Assembly (NCBI RefSeq): GCF_027244095.1
Contig: NC_069659.1
Location: 354,988,750 to 355,052,749 of the forward strand
DNA: 64,000 nucleotides
DNA from: Hemicordylus capensis
Lineage: Eukaryota > Chordata > Lepidosauria > Squamata > Cordylidae
Direction of reading: 5' to 3'
Every line of letters starts with the position of its first letter. Within the stretch, counting starts at the first letter, position 1. Positions 34,101 to 44,100 of the stretch are shown here, in pieces. Both the position numbers and the translations under genes were made by a program. The notes under the pieces are model-generated. The model made no database searches. It was not told the DNA's origin and worked only from the letters and a program-made list of their open reading frames with translations.

Positions 34101-36483
34101 TATGTCAGGGAAGCACCTCAGTGCCTTTTTCAAGGACAGTGTCTCCCCTGGAGCATCTCTCCTCTTGGACTCAGCTCAGAGTGGGGCTCATACAGGAATT
34201 CCAGTGTGCTCTTCACACCAGTGTATCTTGGCAGAAGAGGAGACCTGCTTTGCATGTAGGTTGCCTCCATGGCACTTAAAACGCATCCCTGTACTTTATC
34301 TATGGGATTGATACTCCATCTCTCTGTCCAAAGGCACCTGGGCATGATGCTCAGCTGTAAAAGCGCCAGTAACATCCCTGCTATTGAGCAAAACTGCCTG
34401 GGTGGCAGAGGGCAGGGTCCTTGCTTCCCTGGGGATGCACATTATTGCAAGAAGAGCTGGGTCCCTGTGGATTTTGCTAAGGCTTCTTCTTGTTCCTGTT
34501 TTTGAGACCCTCTGTGGGGAAGGCCAAGAAGTTCAAAGGAGTGAGTGGTCTTGATGCAGTCCTGCAGAGAGACAGTGAGACTCTTAGTACTGCAGTCACA
34601 CGATAATGAGGTCTTTTCTCTTTTGGCAAAGTTTAATGGTGGCTCTAGTGGAAAGTGAACCTTTAGCATGATGCTTGCATTAAAAACAAAAAACAAAACC
34701 TATTTTGCCATGACTGGTTGAGGGGGGAAAAAAAATCCTCCTCCACTTTGTTTTCTGGATGTGCAAGAAATTTAGCCCCCTCTCCCGCCGGCCCAGTACT
34801 GGGATGATTGTTTTCTGAAATGTGGCATTGATGAGGCCTGGCTGAGCCTTCCTGTTGCCCCAGATCATGAATGGATGGCTGTCTGTCTGAAGCCTTCCTA
34901 AGCCACAGTACTTCTTTTCAGAATATCACTGAGATCCCAGATGACTTGAAACAGCTCTACAAGACCGTGTGGGAGATCTCCCAGAAGACAGTTCTCAAGA
35001 TGGCAGCGGACCGCGGGGCGTTCATTGACCAGAGCCAGTCCCTGAACATCCACATTGCTGAGCCGAATTACGGCAAGCTGACCAGCATGCACTTCTACGG
35101 GTGGAAGCAGGTGCGTGGGGTGCTGGGGAGGGAACACTCTTCCCCTGATGGTGTGTTGTGGAGGTCCAGAAATGGACCCCAAGGGGCTCCTTGGGTGTTG
35201 AGAGAGCTCTGTGACAGCTGCCCCCTTTCTGCTGCCTGTGGTGCCAGGTCTTTTTCTCCAGGGATCAGGAAGCCTCTTCTGCACAACTCCAATTTAAACA
35301 GACAGGGCTTTCACTGAGTGCAGGGGGCCTTCAGGAACATGGAGGCATTCTGGCAGCCCCCTCCACTGGTTTGCTGATGACGGGCACACAGCAGCATAGC
35401 TAGCTGGGACTTTCTGCTGCCCCAGCGACTTAAGTTTAGAAGTACAACACCAGCAGGCAGGAAGAAAGTGCACCTAGCAACACCGGCAGGTATCCTCCAA
35501 GCCCCTGGCAACTAAGCTGCCCCCCTGCCCCAACTGCACTCTTGCTCAGCAGCTGTGCCCCTTGGCGAGAGGAGTGGATCGCTGCCTTCTGCTCCCGCGC
35601 TCAAGCCCAGAGAGAGGGGCACGGGAGCTGGCAAGGGGCACCCACAGCACGGAATGCAGTGGGAAGGTGCTGGTGGCAGGAGGGTGAGCAGAGCCAGCAG
35701 GACAGGGAGCCTCTGCCTTCATGAGCAGAGAGACTGCAAGGGGGACGCTGGGTGTGAGGGGCCCTTGGAGGACACGGCTGCCCCCTCCTCCTCCCACTGG
35801 AGCTGTGCTTGTATCCTGTGTGGGTTCTGAAAGGCTCTTCCGGCCACTGCCCCAGCAGATGGCGTTTTTGGGAGCAAAAGGCGGTGGGGCTCCAAGCCAG
35901 GCCGCTTCCACTCCCGAGGGTGATAACTAGTTTCAGACCTCCCCTCTGAAGTCTTGCCCCTTCTCGCGTCCTCCATTCTGCACAGGTTCATTCACTGCAG
36001 GCCCCCTTCCTGCCTCTCCGGTCTGTGTTCTTCCTGCCGTGCTGTTCTCTGCGTCCTCGCCCTCCTTTGCCAGATCAGCTCTCTCTAAAGCCCCTCCTCC
36101 GATCCAGCCTTCCCTCTCCCGACTTCTTGCCAGTTCCTTGTTTCTTCCTCCGCTCCCGTCAGAAGAAGCAATCTGCACAGGGCCCTAAGGACGGGAGCTG
36201 TGGGCTCCTTCCCCCCAAATGGAGTTGACCTATAAGCTGGGCTTGCAGGTGTCGGGAGTGATTTTTCCCTTCCACATTTCCCTTTTGGTGCCTGCAGGGC
36301 CTGAAGACTGGCATGTACTACCTGAGGACGAAGCCCGCGGCGAATCCTATCCAGTTCACCCTGAACAAGGAGAAGCTGAAAGAGAAAGCCGTCGAGGAGG
36401 AGGAAGAGAAGAAGGAGAAGAACAAGGCAGCCATGGTGTGCTCCTTGGAGAACAGAGAGGAGTGCCTGATGTGCGGCTCTTAA
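15138..36483 (+). CDS. RRM1: ribonucleoside-diphosphate reductase large subunit
   Basis: Nineteen coding exons, all GT/AG, total 2376 bases or 791 codons plus stop (human 792): 15138-15156, 17840-17928, 18978-19155, 20110-20210, 20863-20922, 22766-22805, 24143-24305, 25278-25419, 25596-25679, 26564-26725, 27465-27544, 28227-28428, 29351-29500, 30925-31146, 32125-32201, 33480-33615, 34004-34099, 34922-35110, 36298-36483. The enzyme reduces NDPs to dNDPs in the cytosol with RRM2 or p53R2. Visible landmarks are the N-terminal ATP-cone; catalytic Cys218 (split codon 217, then TGC); NLCTE with Cys429; Cys444 in VAVCNLAS; Tyr737-738 in GMYYLR; and the redox tail ECLMCGS. The one-residue difference from human lies in the acidic linker near residue 760. 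A Cys replaces Ser at 222. Introns show it is not a retrocopy. Confidence 0.98.
15311..15580 (+). repeat. tandem array of foldback-element arms in RRM1 intron 1
   Basis: Four consecutive 42-50 bp units of the type gatgttggactacaac followed by cccatcatccccag span about 15311-15500. An inverted arm (tgatgggagttgttgtccaa) lies near 15530-15562. Normally one arm faces one inverted arm, so the left arm has been amplified in tandem. Confidence 0.7.
15960..16560. mobile_element. two foldback MITEs in RRM1 intron 1
   Basis: One at about 15960-16080 pairs actacaactcccatcaccc with its complement. Another at about 16453-16560 pairs tttgggaccacagatgttg with gtctggggacctccgg. They belong to the common 'gttggactacaactcccat' family. 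Confidence 0.55.
17160..17455 (-). mobile_element. tRNA-headed SINE, 'gaagctgcc...tgagtcagac' family
   Basis: This long copy in RRM1 intron 1 includes the extension gcaaccagggcagccctgct near 17390. Confidence 0.6.
17774..17827 (+). repeat. (TC)27 microsatellite acting as polypyrimidine tract
   Basis: A pure 54-base TC run ends 12 bases before the first base of RRM1 exon 2 (17840). The only sequence between is aatcttgggcag. It therefore supplies the polypyrimidine tract of that splice acceptor. Confidence 0.9.
19752..19890. mobile_element. foldback MITE in RRM1 intron 3
   Basis: The arms ttctcaaccttgggtccc and ggacccaaggttgagaacc pair closely, with an inner actcctataatccccagcc arm. It is the common short hAT-like foldback family. 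Confidence 0.65.
21095..21205. mobile_element. foldback MITE in RRM1 intron 5
   Basis: The arms ggattctcaaacttgggtac and accagagtttgagaaccctt, with ggactacaactcccacaatc inside, mark the same short foldback family. Confidence 0.6.
23121..23328 (+). mobile_element. retro-inserted RNA with U2 snRNA-like 5' segment
   Basis: CCTTTTGGCTAAGATCAAGT at 23151-23170, continuing to GTAGTA at 23176, equals U2 snRNA from about nucleotide 13 to 38. The preceding atagccacaga aligns loosely with the U2 5' end. Beyond it the sequence no longer resembles U2. Flanks tctgggtagttta (23108-23120) and tctgggcggttta (23329-23341) look like a 13-bp target duplication in the host LINE. This fits a SINE with an snRNA-derived head or a chimeric retro-insert, not a working U2 gene. 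Confidence 0.6.
23487..23722 (+). mobile_element. CR1 LINE 3' end
   Basis: It runs from aattcatggaggacaggtct through gatgctggactagatgggcc to agggctgttcttatga. It sits inside the older L2-like sequence. Confidence 0.75.
24738..25240. mobile_element. cluster: two SINEs, (CTA)n and a LINE tail
   Basis: A minus-strand SINE of the 'tgagtcagac' family lies at 24738-24908. A plus-strand 'gagcccctggtgg' SINE lies at 24925-25142. A (CTA)n run at 25143-25172 follows, then a LINE-like tail (cttatataccgctcttcaac) to about 25240. All lie in RRM1 intron 7, just before exon 8. Confidence 0.65.
26330..26440 (-). mobile_element. SINE 3' fragment
   Basis: It contains atatcccgctcttcctccaa and aacaaccctgtgaagtaggt, the reverse of the tail of the family at 13878. 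It lies in RRM1 intron 9. Confidence 0.5.
28590..28855 (-). mobile_element. tRNA-headed SINE, 'gggcagcagcgatatagg' family
   Basis: Minus-strand copy in RRM1 intron 12. The tail is ggtaaaggtgaagtgtgccg, with body and head out to tgatcaagtcatttccccgc. Confidence 0.65.
29519..29703. mobile_element. relative of the hAT MITE at 32248
   Basis: It shares gtgcagagtgagttctgggc, gcattcagggtgggacctt and the end gagagggaacgctg with the element in intron 15. It lies in RRM1 intron 13. Its left terminus is unclear. Confidence 0.5.
31722..31917. mobile_element. MITE with about 37-bp terminal inverted repeats
   Basis: tggttcacacaattatctgc ... ttttaatgtgg at the left pairs with ccacattaaatctagattag ... ctgtgtgaacca at the right. 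There is no coding capacity and no clear target duplication. It lies in RRM1 intron 14. Confidence 0.65.
32248..32447. mobile_element. 200-bp hAT-type MITE
   Basis: The termini CAGCGGTCCCTCTGA and, reversed, CACTGTTCCCTCTAAGG are flanked by 8-bp duplications gtgagata (32240-32247) and gtgagaga (32448-32455). It lies in RRM1 intron 15. Confidence 0.7.
33175..33350 (-). mobile_element. SINE fragment, 'tgagtcagac' family
   Basis: A diverged copy with ccagcccagtattgtctgct and gactggcagtggcgcag, in RRM1 intron 15. Confidence 0.5.
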
Positions 36484-36928
36484 CAGAGGCCAGGCTTGGC
36501 CCAGCACCCCGGCTTCTCCCATGGCTAGGTTAGAAAGGTCTGGTTTCCTTGGGAACATAGAGAGGTTGCAGTGCCCTGCCTCGTGGCAGGGGAGAGCCAA
36601 CATGTGCAGAACCCAGCGGTTTCTCTGGCTTCTCTCTGGCATGTCTCTGAGCTGACCGAGTGGCCTGGTATGCAATTGGAGCGCGGGGACAGGAACGGGA
36701 CGTTGTAGCAGTGTTTTCTGGAACCTTTTAAGTGTCTTCCTTATGACCTTCCATTAGCCTAGGTAGAGAGAGGATGTTCCTAAATAGGCATATGGGGAAA
36801 AGATCCTGCACGTTGTTATACTTGGGGAATTGGGGCTCCTTTTGACAATCGCCCATGTTTTGGGCTATCTGAACTAAGGTACTCTGCATTTTGTAGACTG
36901 GAATCCTTTACACAAATTTAATAGTGTT

Positions 36929-36934
36929 AATAAA
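36929..36934 (+). terminator. poly(A) signal of RRM1
   Basis: AATAAA lies 446 bases after the stop codon, giving a 3' UTR of about 0.47 kb. Confidence 0.75.
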
Positions 36935-37934
36935 TTGAAAGGTAGAAAGCATGTGTCCAGTGCTCTGGTGAAAGAGCTTGTGCATTCATATGTTTTTATT
37001 TAGTTTCATTTTTGAAATAGCACCCTTTCACTATTTTTTTCTTCAAATTAAAGCTTTCTACCCGCGCCCCCCCATGCAAAAGAGGCATTAGGGCCAGAGG
37101 CCACAATGGCTGAGGATGATGGGAGTTGTAGTCCAGCAACATCTGGGAACTCGGGTTTGAAAACGCCTGCCTTGAGAAGTGCATGGCTGGAGTGTGGGAA
37201 GTTTTTATATTTTTTAGCTTAATATTTTTATTGTATGTTTTAACTTTTGTAAACCACCTTGGGGGGGGTGTCTTTTAATGAAAGGCGGTATATAAATGCA
37301 ACAATAAATAAATAAATAAACAAACCCAATGGGAGCCCTGAGGCTCAGCCTTTCAGGGGCCAGCTACCAGGAGAGCTCTGGGTGGAACTTGGTAATCGCC
37401 CTTCTCACTTAAGGAAGCTCCCGTTGCCACCCACCCTCACCCCCAGAGCAAGCAGTAGCCTTGCTGCCCAGGAGCTAAAATATTTGGGGGAGACGTGCCC
37501 ACCAATTTCAGGGTCATCACTTCAATCGATTACAGAGCAAGTGTTCCATGTTGTCAACAAGGCTTTGCCCTGGGCTTTTTGAATGGGTTCTTGATAGGGG
37601 TTTAGTGGCAGGGGTGCTCATTAAGTTTCAGAGGTTCACAGGATACCCTAGGTCTCGGAATAACTTTTACATATTTTAAATTGGCAGCAGGGAGATGTGA
37701 ATGTCTGGAATTATGTCTGAATTATGGAAATAAATGGGAACAGAAATGGTGGGGGTGGGGGGATCTTCATGTAAGTTGGCTAGGGTGGAGAGAAATGAAT
37801 GGGAGGGAAGACATGGGAATAATTAAGCTGGAATAGGAAAGGGGGTGAAATGAACTGAGAAATGGAAGGCAAAAGGTGTGTGTAAGCATGCCCCTTTTTG
37901 TTCTGCATGCCAGGCAGTGCTGATAATGTGAGAG

Positions 37935-38065
37935 CAGTGATCCCTCTAAAGGGTTCCCAGATGTTGATTACAACTCCCATAATCCCCAAGCAAAAGCCAT
38001 TGCAGCTGGGGATTCTGGGAGTTGTAGTCAATCGCATCTGGGAATCCCTGTTAGAAGGACCACTG
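37935..38065. mobile_element. hAT-type foldback MITE, ACTACAACTCCCAGAAT family
   Basis: It begins cagtgatccctctaaagg and ends ttagaaggaccactg. The inner arms are gattacaactcccataatcc and ggattctgggagttgtagtc. It is the same family as 4441 and 14490. Confidence 0.65.
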
Positions 38066-39569
38066 CGTGAAAGTCCAGGTGCTCATGGTAAGCAGAAAGT
38101 CCAGAGAAGACCTGGAGCCTATGGCTCTGGACCTATACATTTTTACTCAGAAACGTCTAATGGCACTTGATTTCTTCCTGCATCCTGAGAGACGATGTAT
38201 GTTTGGAACCATGCTTTTAGAAGCACTGGACTTTAACTTACCATAAAGATAAGAAACTCTGAACTCTCAATCCAAACCAAACTAGAATAATCCAATGCCC
38301 TCTAATAATGAATGCAAAACTAAAATAATAACCTGTAGTATAACTATAAAGCCTATGCATGTGCTCTAAAAGAAATGTGCTACAACATTATTAGAGAATT
38401 GGGTGACCTACTCATATGCTAACAATGTGAGTAACACGGAATATAGCCCCCAACATAATCCTGGGGGCAGAGACCCAGGATGATTGACGGCTCACCTCTT
38501 GTTTGCCCATCTAAGATTTGCCCATTTGAACGTTCGGCTCCATACCCTAACTGGCTCCCCTTCCCCACGTTTGGCCTCATGGCAGCCATTTTGGAGGCCG
38601 TCACGCATGCGCCTGGGCCATTGGTCCCTGCTGGAGCCGGGCCCGAACTTGTTTGGACTCAAGTCAGATTGGGTCTGGCTCTAGTGTGCACAAAACCGAA
38701 CAGGACCCGGTTCAGCTCGAGTCCAGTTTAACTCGAGCTGAATCGGGTCTCCTGGTTTTGTGCATACCCCTAATTCTGTTGATGCTGCCTCTGTCTGTGA
38801 TTGACTCTGGACCAGCCTTCAGTGGGTAGCAGCTTACCTTGCAGCAGTGTGCTTAAGTGGGATCTGAGCATCCCTCTACGGAAGGTGGATCCAGGGAAAA
38901 GCAAGAGCCCGCTAGTGACTCGCACCTCCACTTCCCAGGAAGCAGCAGCTGCAGCTGTTCCAGTGCTTCTGAGAACAGGACTAGAAGTCCTAGCATCCCT
39001 GGTGGGGAAATGAGGCTCTGAGTGCCCTTCCTAGAAAGGAGAAGCCTCTCAGACTCGTTCAAGCATCCCGGTCTAGGCCCTGGCAGGAGAAGGGTTCTCC
39101 ATGAAGGCCGAGTGCCTGCAGTCATCTCTGCTGCCTCTTCCTTTCCCCAAGGAAAGAAACTTGATTGAGGAGGGGAAAGTAGAAGCGGTTCTCTGCAGCA
39201 GGGGAAACTCATTTCTGCTTGCCTGCTCCCAGGATGCTACCAGCTGAGCTGCATTTGTCCCAATATTGATGGCACGCATTCAAGCAGGAGCATTGGCTTA
39301 TTTGGTTTTGGTCTTATTTATTTACCTCGTTTAATGCTCAATGCCCCCCCCCACCCCCCCGCCGCTCATTTGTGTTCTCAGTGCTAAAAAGAAGTCAAAA
39401 GTATATCAACAGATTTCAGTTTCTTAAAATGGAGGGCATATCCATTGAGTCACATAGGATCTGCAGACCTTTGGAATCCACCAAGCCTTCTCCACTGGCG
39501 TTGTATGAACAGAGGGAGCTGCCTTTTACTGAGCCAGTCCTTTGATGCATCTAGCCCAGAGGTGCCCAC

Positions 39570-40166
39570 CCCCTGTTGGGTTGTGTGAACCGGCTCAGAT
39601 TCGAGTGGCTGTGCGAGCCGGTCTGGTTTGAGTGGCTCAGCCTCGAACTGAATGGGGTCCGGTTAGGTAGGATCAGGTCCGAACTGAACCAATTGGGCCA
39701 GTTTGGGCCCGGTTCAGAGCCCTACTGGCAAAGGGGACTCTGCCGAGTATTCCCCTTTGCTGGAAAGGGGGCAGCGGGAGTGGGGGGCTTCTAAAAGTGG
39801 TTTTTTAGAAGTGGGGGGCTTCTAAATGTGGCCCTGGAAACAGAGGGGCAGGCTGCAGGGGTTGGGGGAGCCACCGCCCCCCCCAGCTGCCTCAGCCACC
39901 ACATTTAAACTTCCTTTAAAAATTTCACTTTAAAAAACATTTTTAGAAACCCTCCACTCCCGCTGCCCTTTTACCGGTAAAGGAGAATCCTCACTGGATT
40001 CCCCTCTGCCGGTAGGGCTCAGAACTGGGCCCAAACCAGTTCAAATTCAAACGGAACCCTGCAGGTCCCGGTCCACAGGGTGGGCAAAACTGATCTGGCT
40101 CCGCCTGGTTTGAATCCAGTGCAGACTCGAAGTGATCCGGGGAAACTGGTTTTGTGCACATCCTTA
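39570..40166. mobile_element. foldback element of about 600 bp with long imperfect arms
   Basis: The left part (gggcccggttcagagcccta, then ggcaaaggggactctgccga) is mirrored on the right (ctctgccggtagggctcaga, then actgggcccaaaccag). The right end reads gttttgtgcacatcctta. Such 'gtgcacatccctta' ends recur in the elements at 49844 and 46105. Non-autonomous, no ORF. Confidence 0.6.
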
Positions 40167-40787
40167 CCACCCTGACAAGCAGCGACTCTTTAGGTCAAGG
40201 GTTCCCAACCATGATGGGTTCCCAGGTGCTGTTGGACTATAACTCCCATCACCCCCAGCCATAATGGGGCGGGAGATGATGAGAGTTGTAGTCCAACATC
40301 ATTCGGGGACTCTAGGTTAGGAACTTCTGCTTTTGGTCTCTTAGAGCTCTGTCTTTACCTCATTGCCCGAAATATTAGCTGGAGATGCCGGGGCTGAACC
40401 TGGGACCTTCTGCAGGCAAAATATGCCTCCTGTTGTGGGATGGCCTCTTCTTCCCCCAAAGTCGTGTCCGAGGGCCATGTCACTGTATTTTCCCTGAGAT
40501 TTCTTTGAGTCCTAGTTAGAGAGTTTTCTTTCCAAGAATAGCGGTGGGCTGCAGAAGGCGGGTTTGATGTGTGAGAGCTTTTGCAAACGGCCCTATGAAA
40601 AGAGGTGCTAAGCACCTAGATCCTGGTCTGTTGGCCTCCTGTCAGTCAAAGCATCCCTGGATTACGGAGGGGCGTGCAATCCAGGCTCTCGGAGCAGAAT
40701 TCAGTCTGGCTGAGTGCAGGACCCAGACCTGCCCTCTCCTGTCTCTGTGCCCAGAATGAATCAGTGGACAAGTTTTTCCCCTCCAGT

Positions 40788-41028
40788 CAGGGGCGGATTA
40801 AGCTTTTTGCTGCCCTTTTATCTTAAACAAAAAAGGTTTGCCTTTTTAAAAAAAAGGGGGGGGAAGTGGGGGGGGGCGGACTTTCTCCTCGCCCACTCCA
40901 CCCTTGCTGCAGCAGCTGCTGTCCACAGAGAGGGGCGGCAAAATTTGAGGGAGAGCAAAATTTGCTGCTCCTGAAATTTTGCCGCCATAGGCAAATGCCT
41001 CCTCTACCTCTCCGTTAATCCACCCCTG
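40788..41028. mobile_element. 241-bp hAT MITE with perfect 8-bp target duplication
   Basis: The ends caggggcggattaagc and gttaatccacccctg are inverted copies. CCTCCAGT occurs exactly on both sides (40780-40787 and 41029-41036). An inner inverted repeat uses ggcggcaaaattt and aaattttgccgcc. Confidence 0.85.
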
Positions 41029-41154
41029 CCTCCAGTCTAATGCCAAGTACTTCCTTGGGAGAGATGTCACAGCTAGAGCCTTCTGGAGGACCCGGAGGAC
41101 CCTTCCGCTGGAAGCTGGCGCTGTTCTTCTCGCATTCGGTGTGGCCGGGAGACT

Positions 41155-44100
41155 TCAGTATTGCACTCCAGTGACCTGTTTAATCCAAGGCAGACTCAGG
41201 AGCACGTTGGAGTACACCCCGTAGCGATCGTTCAGGCCGCACCCGTCACCCCAGGACACGGTCCCTATGAGCTGCCACTGGCCCGTCTGGTTGCCCAGAG
41301 TGACCATGGGGCCTCCCGAATCGCCACTGCAAGCGTCTTTTCCTCCTGAGTGAGAAAGGGAGAACACACATCAGTACAATGGTATCTTTCAGCCTGAATA
41401 AGGCACCGACTTCTGTGTAGCATGGGCAGATGGAAGAACCGGACCCTTGCTTTGACTCCCTGCCTGGACCCTGTTGTGTCCAAGAGACTTTCCCTTTTGC
41501 AAGACTGGTGAGGAATAAATCCAGTAGTGGCAGCTGGGGTATTCTTAGCTGGGTAACACAGGAAGCTGCCTTCTACTGAGTCAGACCCTTGGTCCATCTG
41601 GCTCTGTAAGGTCTACGCAGACTGGCAGTGGCTTCTCCAAGTTCGCAGGTGAGAGTCTCTCCCAGCCCTATCTTAGAGCTGCTCCCAGCGAGGGAACTTG
41701 AAACCTTTTGCATGCAAGCAGGCGCAGGTGCTCCTCCCAGAGTGGCCCCATCCCCTGGGGGGTGGGTGGGGATATCTTACAGTGCTCAGACATGTAGTCT
41801 CCCATTCAAATGCTAACCAGGGTGGACCCTGCATAGCAAAGAGGACAATTCATGCTAGCTACCACAAGGCCAGCTCTCCTAATTAATTAATAATTAATTA
41901 ATTAAAACATTTCTATACCACCCAAAACTTGTGCCTCTGGGAGGTTGGGAGTATGGGATTGAGAGGGGGGAAAGGCATGCCCCCGTGGGGTGGAGAAGGG
42001 CAGTGGCAGCGAAGCCCATGGTCGTGGGGAGCAGTGCTTGCTACCATGCTGTACCCCTCTTTGTGACTATGCCTGAGGTCATCGCTCCCCCCTGCGTCAT
42101 GGAAGGGCCACCCCTATGAGCACAGGCCTTGTGTGCAGAACGTTCCAGCTTCAGTCCTGGGTATCTCCAGGGTAATGAACCCCAGGCATTAGGGCTGAGA
42201 AGGACTTCTCTTTCTGGAGAGCCACGAGCAGGGGAAGTGGTTGACACTTGCCAGGTGGGCCTCCCATCTGTATCCACATGACTGCCGTCCCTGGAATGCC
42301 AAACTCAAGATTTGGAATACTTAAGAAATATTTAGAAACGGTACGGTCCAAACGGTGTGTGACGGCTGCAGACCCATGCCTTGAAAAGTGAGTTCTGTCA
42401 AATGATGTGTGGATTTCAGGAAAAGAAGCGGCAGGTGGACAGGTAAGCTTGGATGTTGACTGCATCCACTGCTTCCCCTTTCCCATCTTTACCAGCAGTG
42501 GTGGGAACATCACAAAACCTGAGGTTTGGATAAAGAATCGCACCCGCACCCACACCCACCCACCCTAGGAAGCAAAATGGCTTCAGAAGTTGGAATGGAA
42601 CTCTTGACTTCTTAAAACCAAGTGCTGGGTTTTTACCTTGTTTTTCTCCAGCACAGATCATATCTTCTGTTATACCTTTCTGCAGCTTAGCATAGGCTTC
42701 CTTGCACACTGCATGGTCTGTCAAGGGGATCTCAATCTGCAACACACAAGGTGGACTCTGGGGTTAGGCCATTGGGAAGGAGGAGTTGCTGGGGCCAATC
42801 AGTGCCCCAGGTGTGCAAGAGGGGCCAATAGGGCTGCAGGTGGACTTGGGGACTGGTCAAGATGCCAACCCACAGAAGTAGCAGCAGCAGCAGCTTCTCC
42901 ATCTATTGGCAGAGCCTTCTGGTCCGTGGTCATTTGGTGACACCATGTTCCAGGTCTCCACTATCTTGTGTATTTTCAGCATGTCCATCACCTTAAGTGG
43001 CGCAGCGGGGAAATGCTTGACTAACAAGCAGAAGGTTGCCGGTTCGAGTCCCCACTGATATGTTTCCCAGACTATGGGAAACTTCTATATCGGGCAGCAG
43101 CGATATAGGAAGATGCTGAAAGGCATCATCTCCATACTGCGTGGGAGGAGGCAATGGTCAACCCATTTTATCAAAGAAAACCCCAGGGCTCTGTGGGCGC
43201 CAGGAGTCAAAATCGACTTGACGGTACACTTTAGGTGGAACATATTTGATGTGACCCATCCCAAAGCCAGTGCAGAAAGCTGAGCCAAGGCCAGCTGCAC
43301 CCAAGAGCCAGACCCCCTAGCTCTAGCCCAGTGCAAGAACTCTCCTTCCAGCTGGTCACCAGCTGCCTCCTGGCCTTTCGGTCATGCTGTATCCACACCC
43401 CAAGAAGCATGACTGGAGTTTGCCAGCTCTGAGGAGCCATCACTGCAGGGCTGAAGGCTTCTGAAGCTCACATTTATATATCCAGCCTTCTGTGGAGCTC
43501 TGAGTGGTGCAATTTGAATGCATTAGTTATTTATTTGTTTGGTTTGTTTGTTTGTTTGATTGATTTCTAAACTGCCCTTCCAAAAATGGCTCAGGGTGGT
43601 TTACATTAAAATAAAAACAACTAAAATCATTTAACTTCAAATCAGTAACTATAAAAACAAAACAAAATCAATTGACAGTTAAAACATTTTAAACAGTTTT
43701 TAAAAACCCTGGAAAACCAGGCCAAACGTTTACAATTTAAAAACCTTGGAGGGCCAGGCCAAACAGATAAGTTTTAAGGGCTGTCCTGAAGGCCAATAAT
43801 GAACTCAGGTTATGGATTTCTGCTGGGAGTGCATTCCACAGCCCAGGAGCAGCTACAGAGAAGGCCTGCCTCTGAGTTGCCGCCAGATATGCTGATGGTA
43901 ACTGAAGATGGACCTCCTCATATGACCTTAATGTGCATTGGGGATCATGAAGAAGAAGGCACTCTCTAAGATAACTCAGACTTAAACTGTTCAGGGCTTT
44001 AAATGTAATAACCAGCACTTTGTATTTTGCCTGGAGACATATTGGCAGCCGGTGTAACTGTTTCAGAACAGCCATAATATGGTCTCTCTGGGTTGCCCCA

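Larger units (their letters stand above)
36940..41154. other. intergenic spacer between convergent RRM1 and MASP1
   Basis: No gene is recognised. It holds foldback MITEs near 37095-37172 and 37935-38065, part of a foldback with a gttttgtgcatacccctaat end near 38460-38780, and a roughly 600-bp foldback at 39570-40166. A MITE lies at about 40195-40330 and a hAT MITE at 40788-41028. The MASP-1 3' UTR should lie at its right end on the minus strand. Confidence 0.65.

Noticed and set aside
15138-36483. RRM1 as a processed retrocopy, which would explain its odd location
   Set aside because: Eighteen GT/AG introns and a CpG-island promoter are present.
36085-36675. 196-codon minus-strand ORF
   Set aside because: Antisense of RRM1 exon 19 and 3' UTR; composition-driven.
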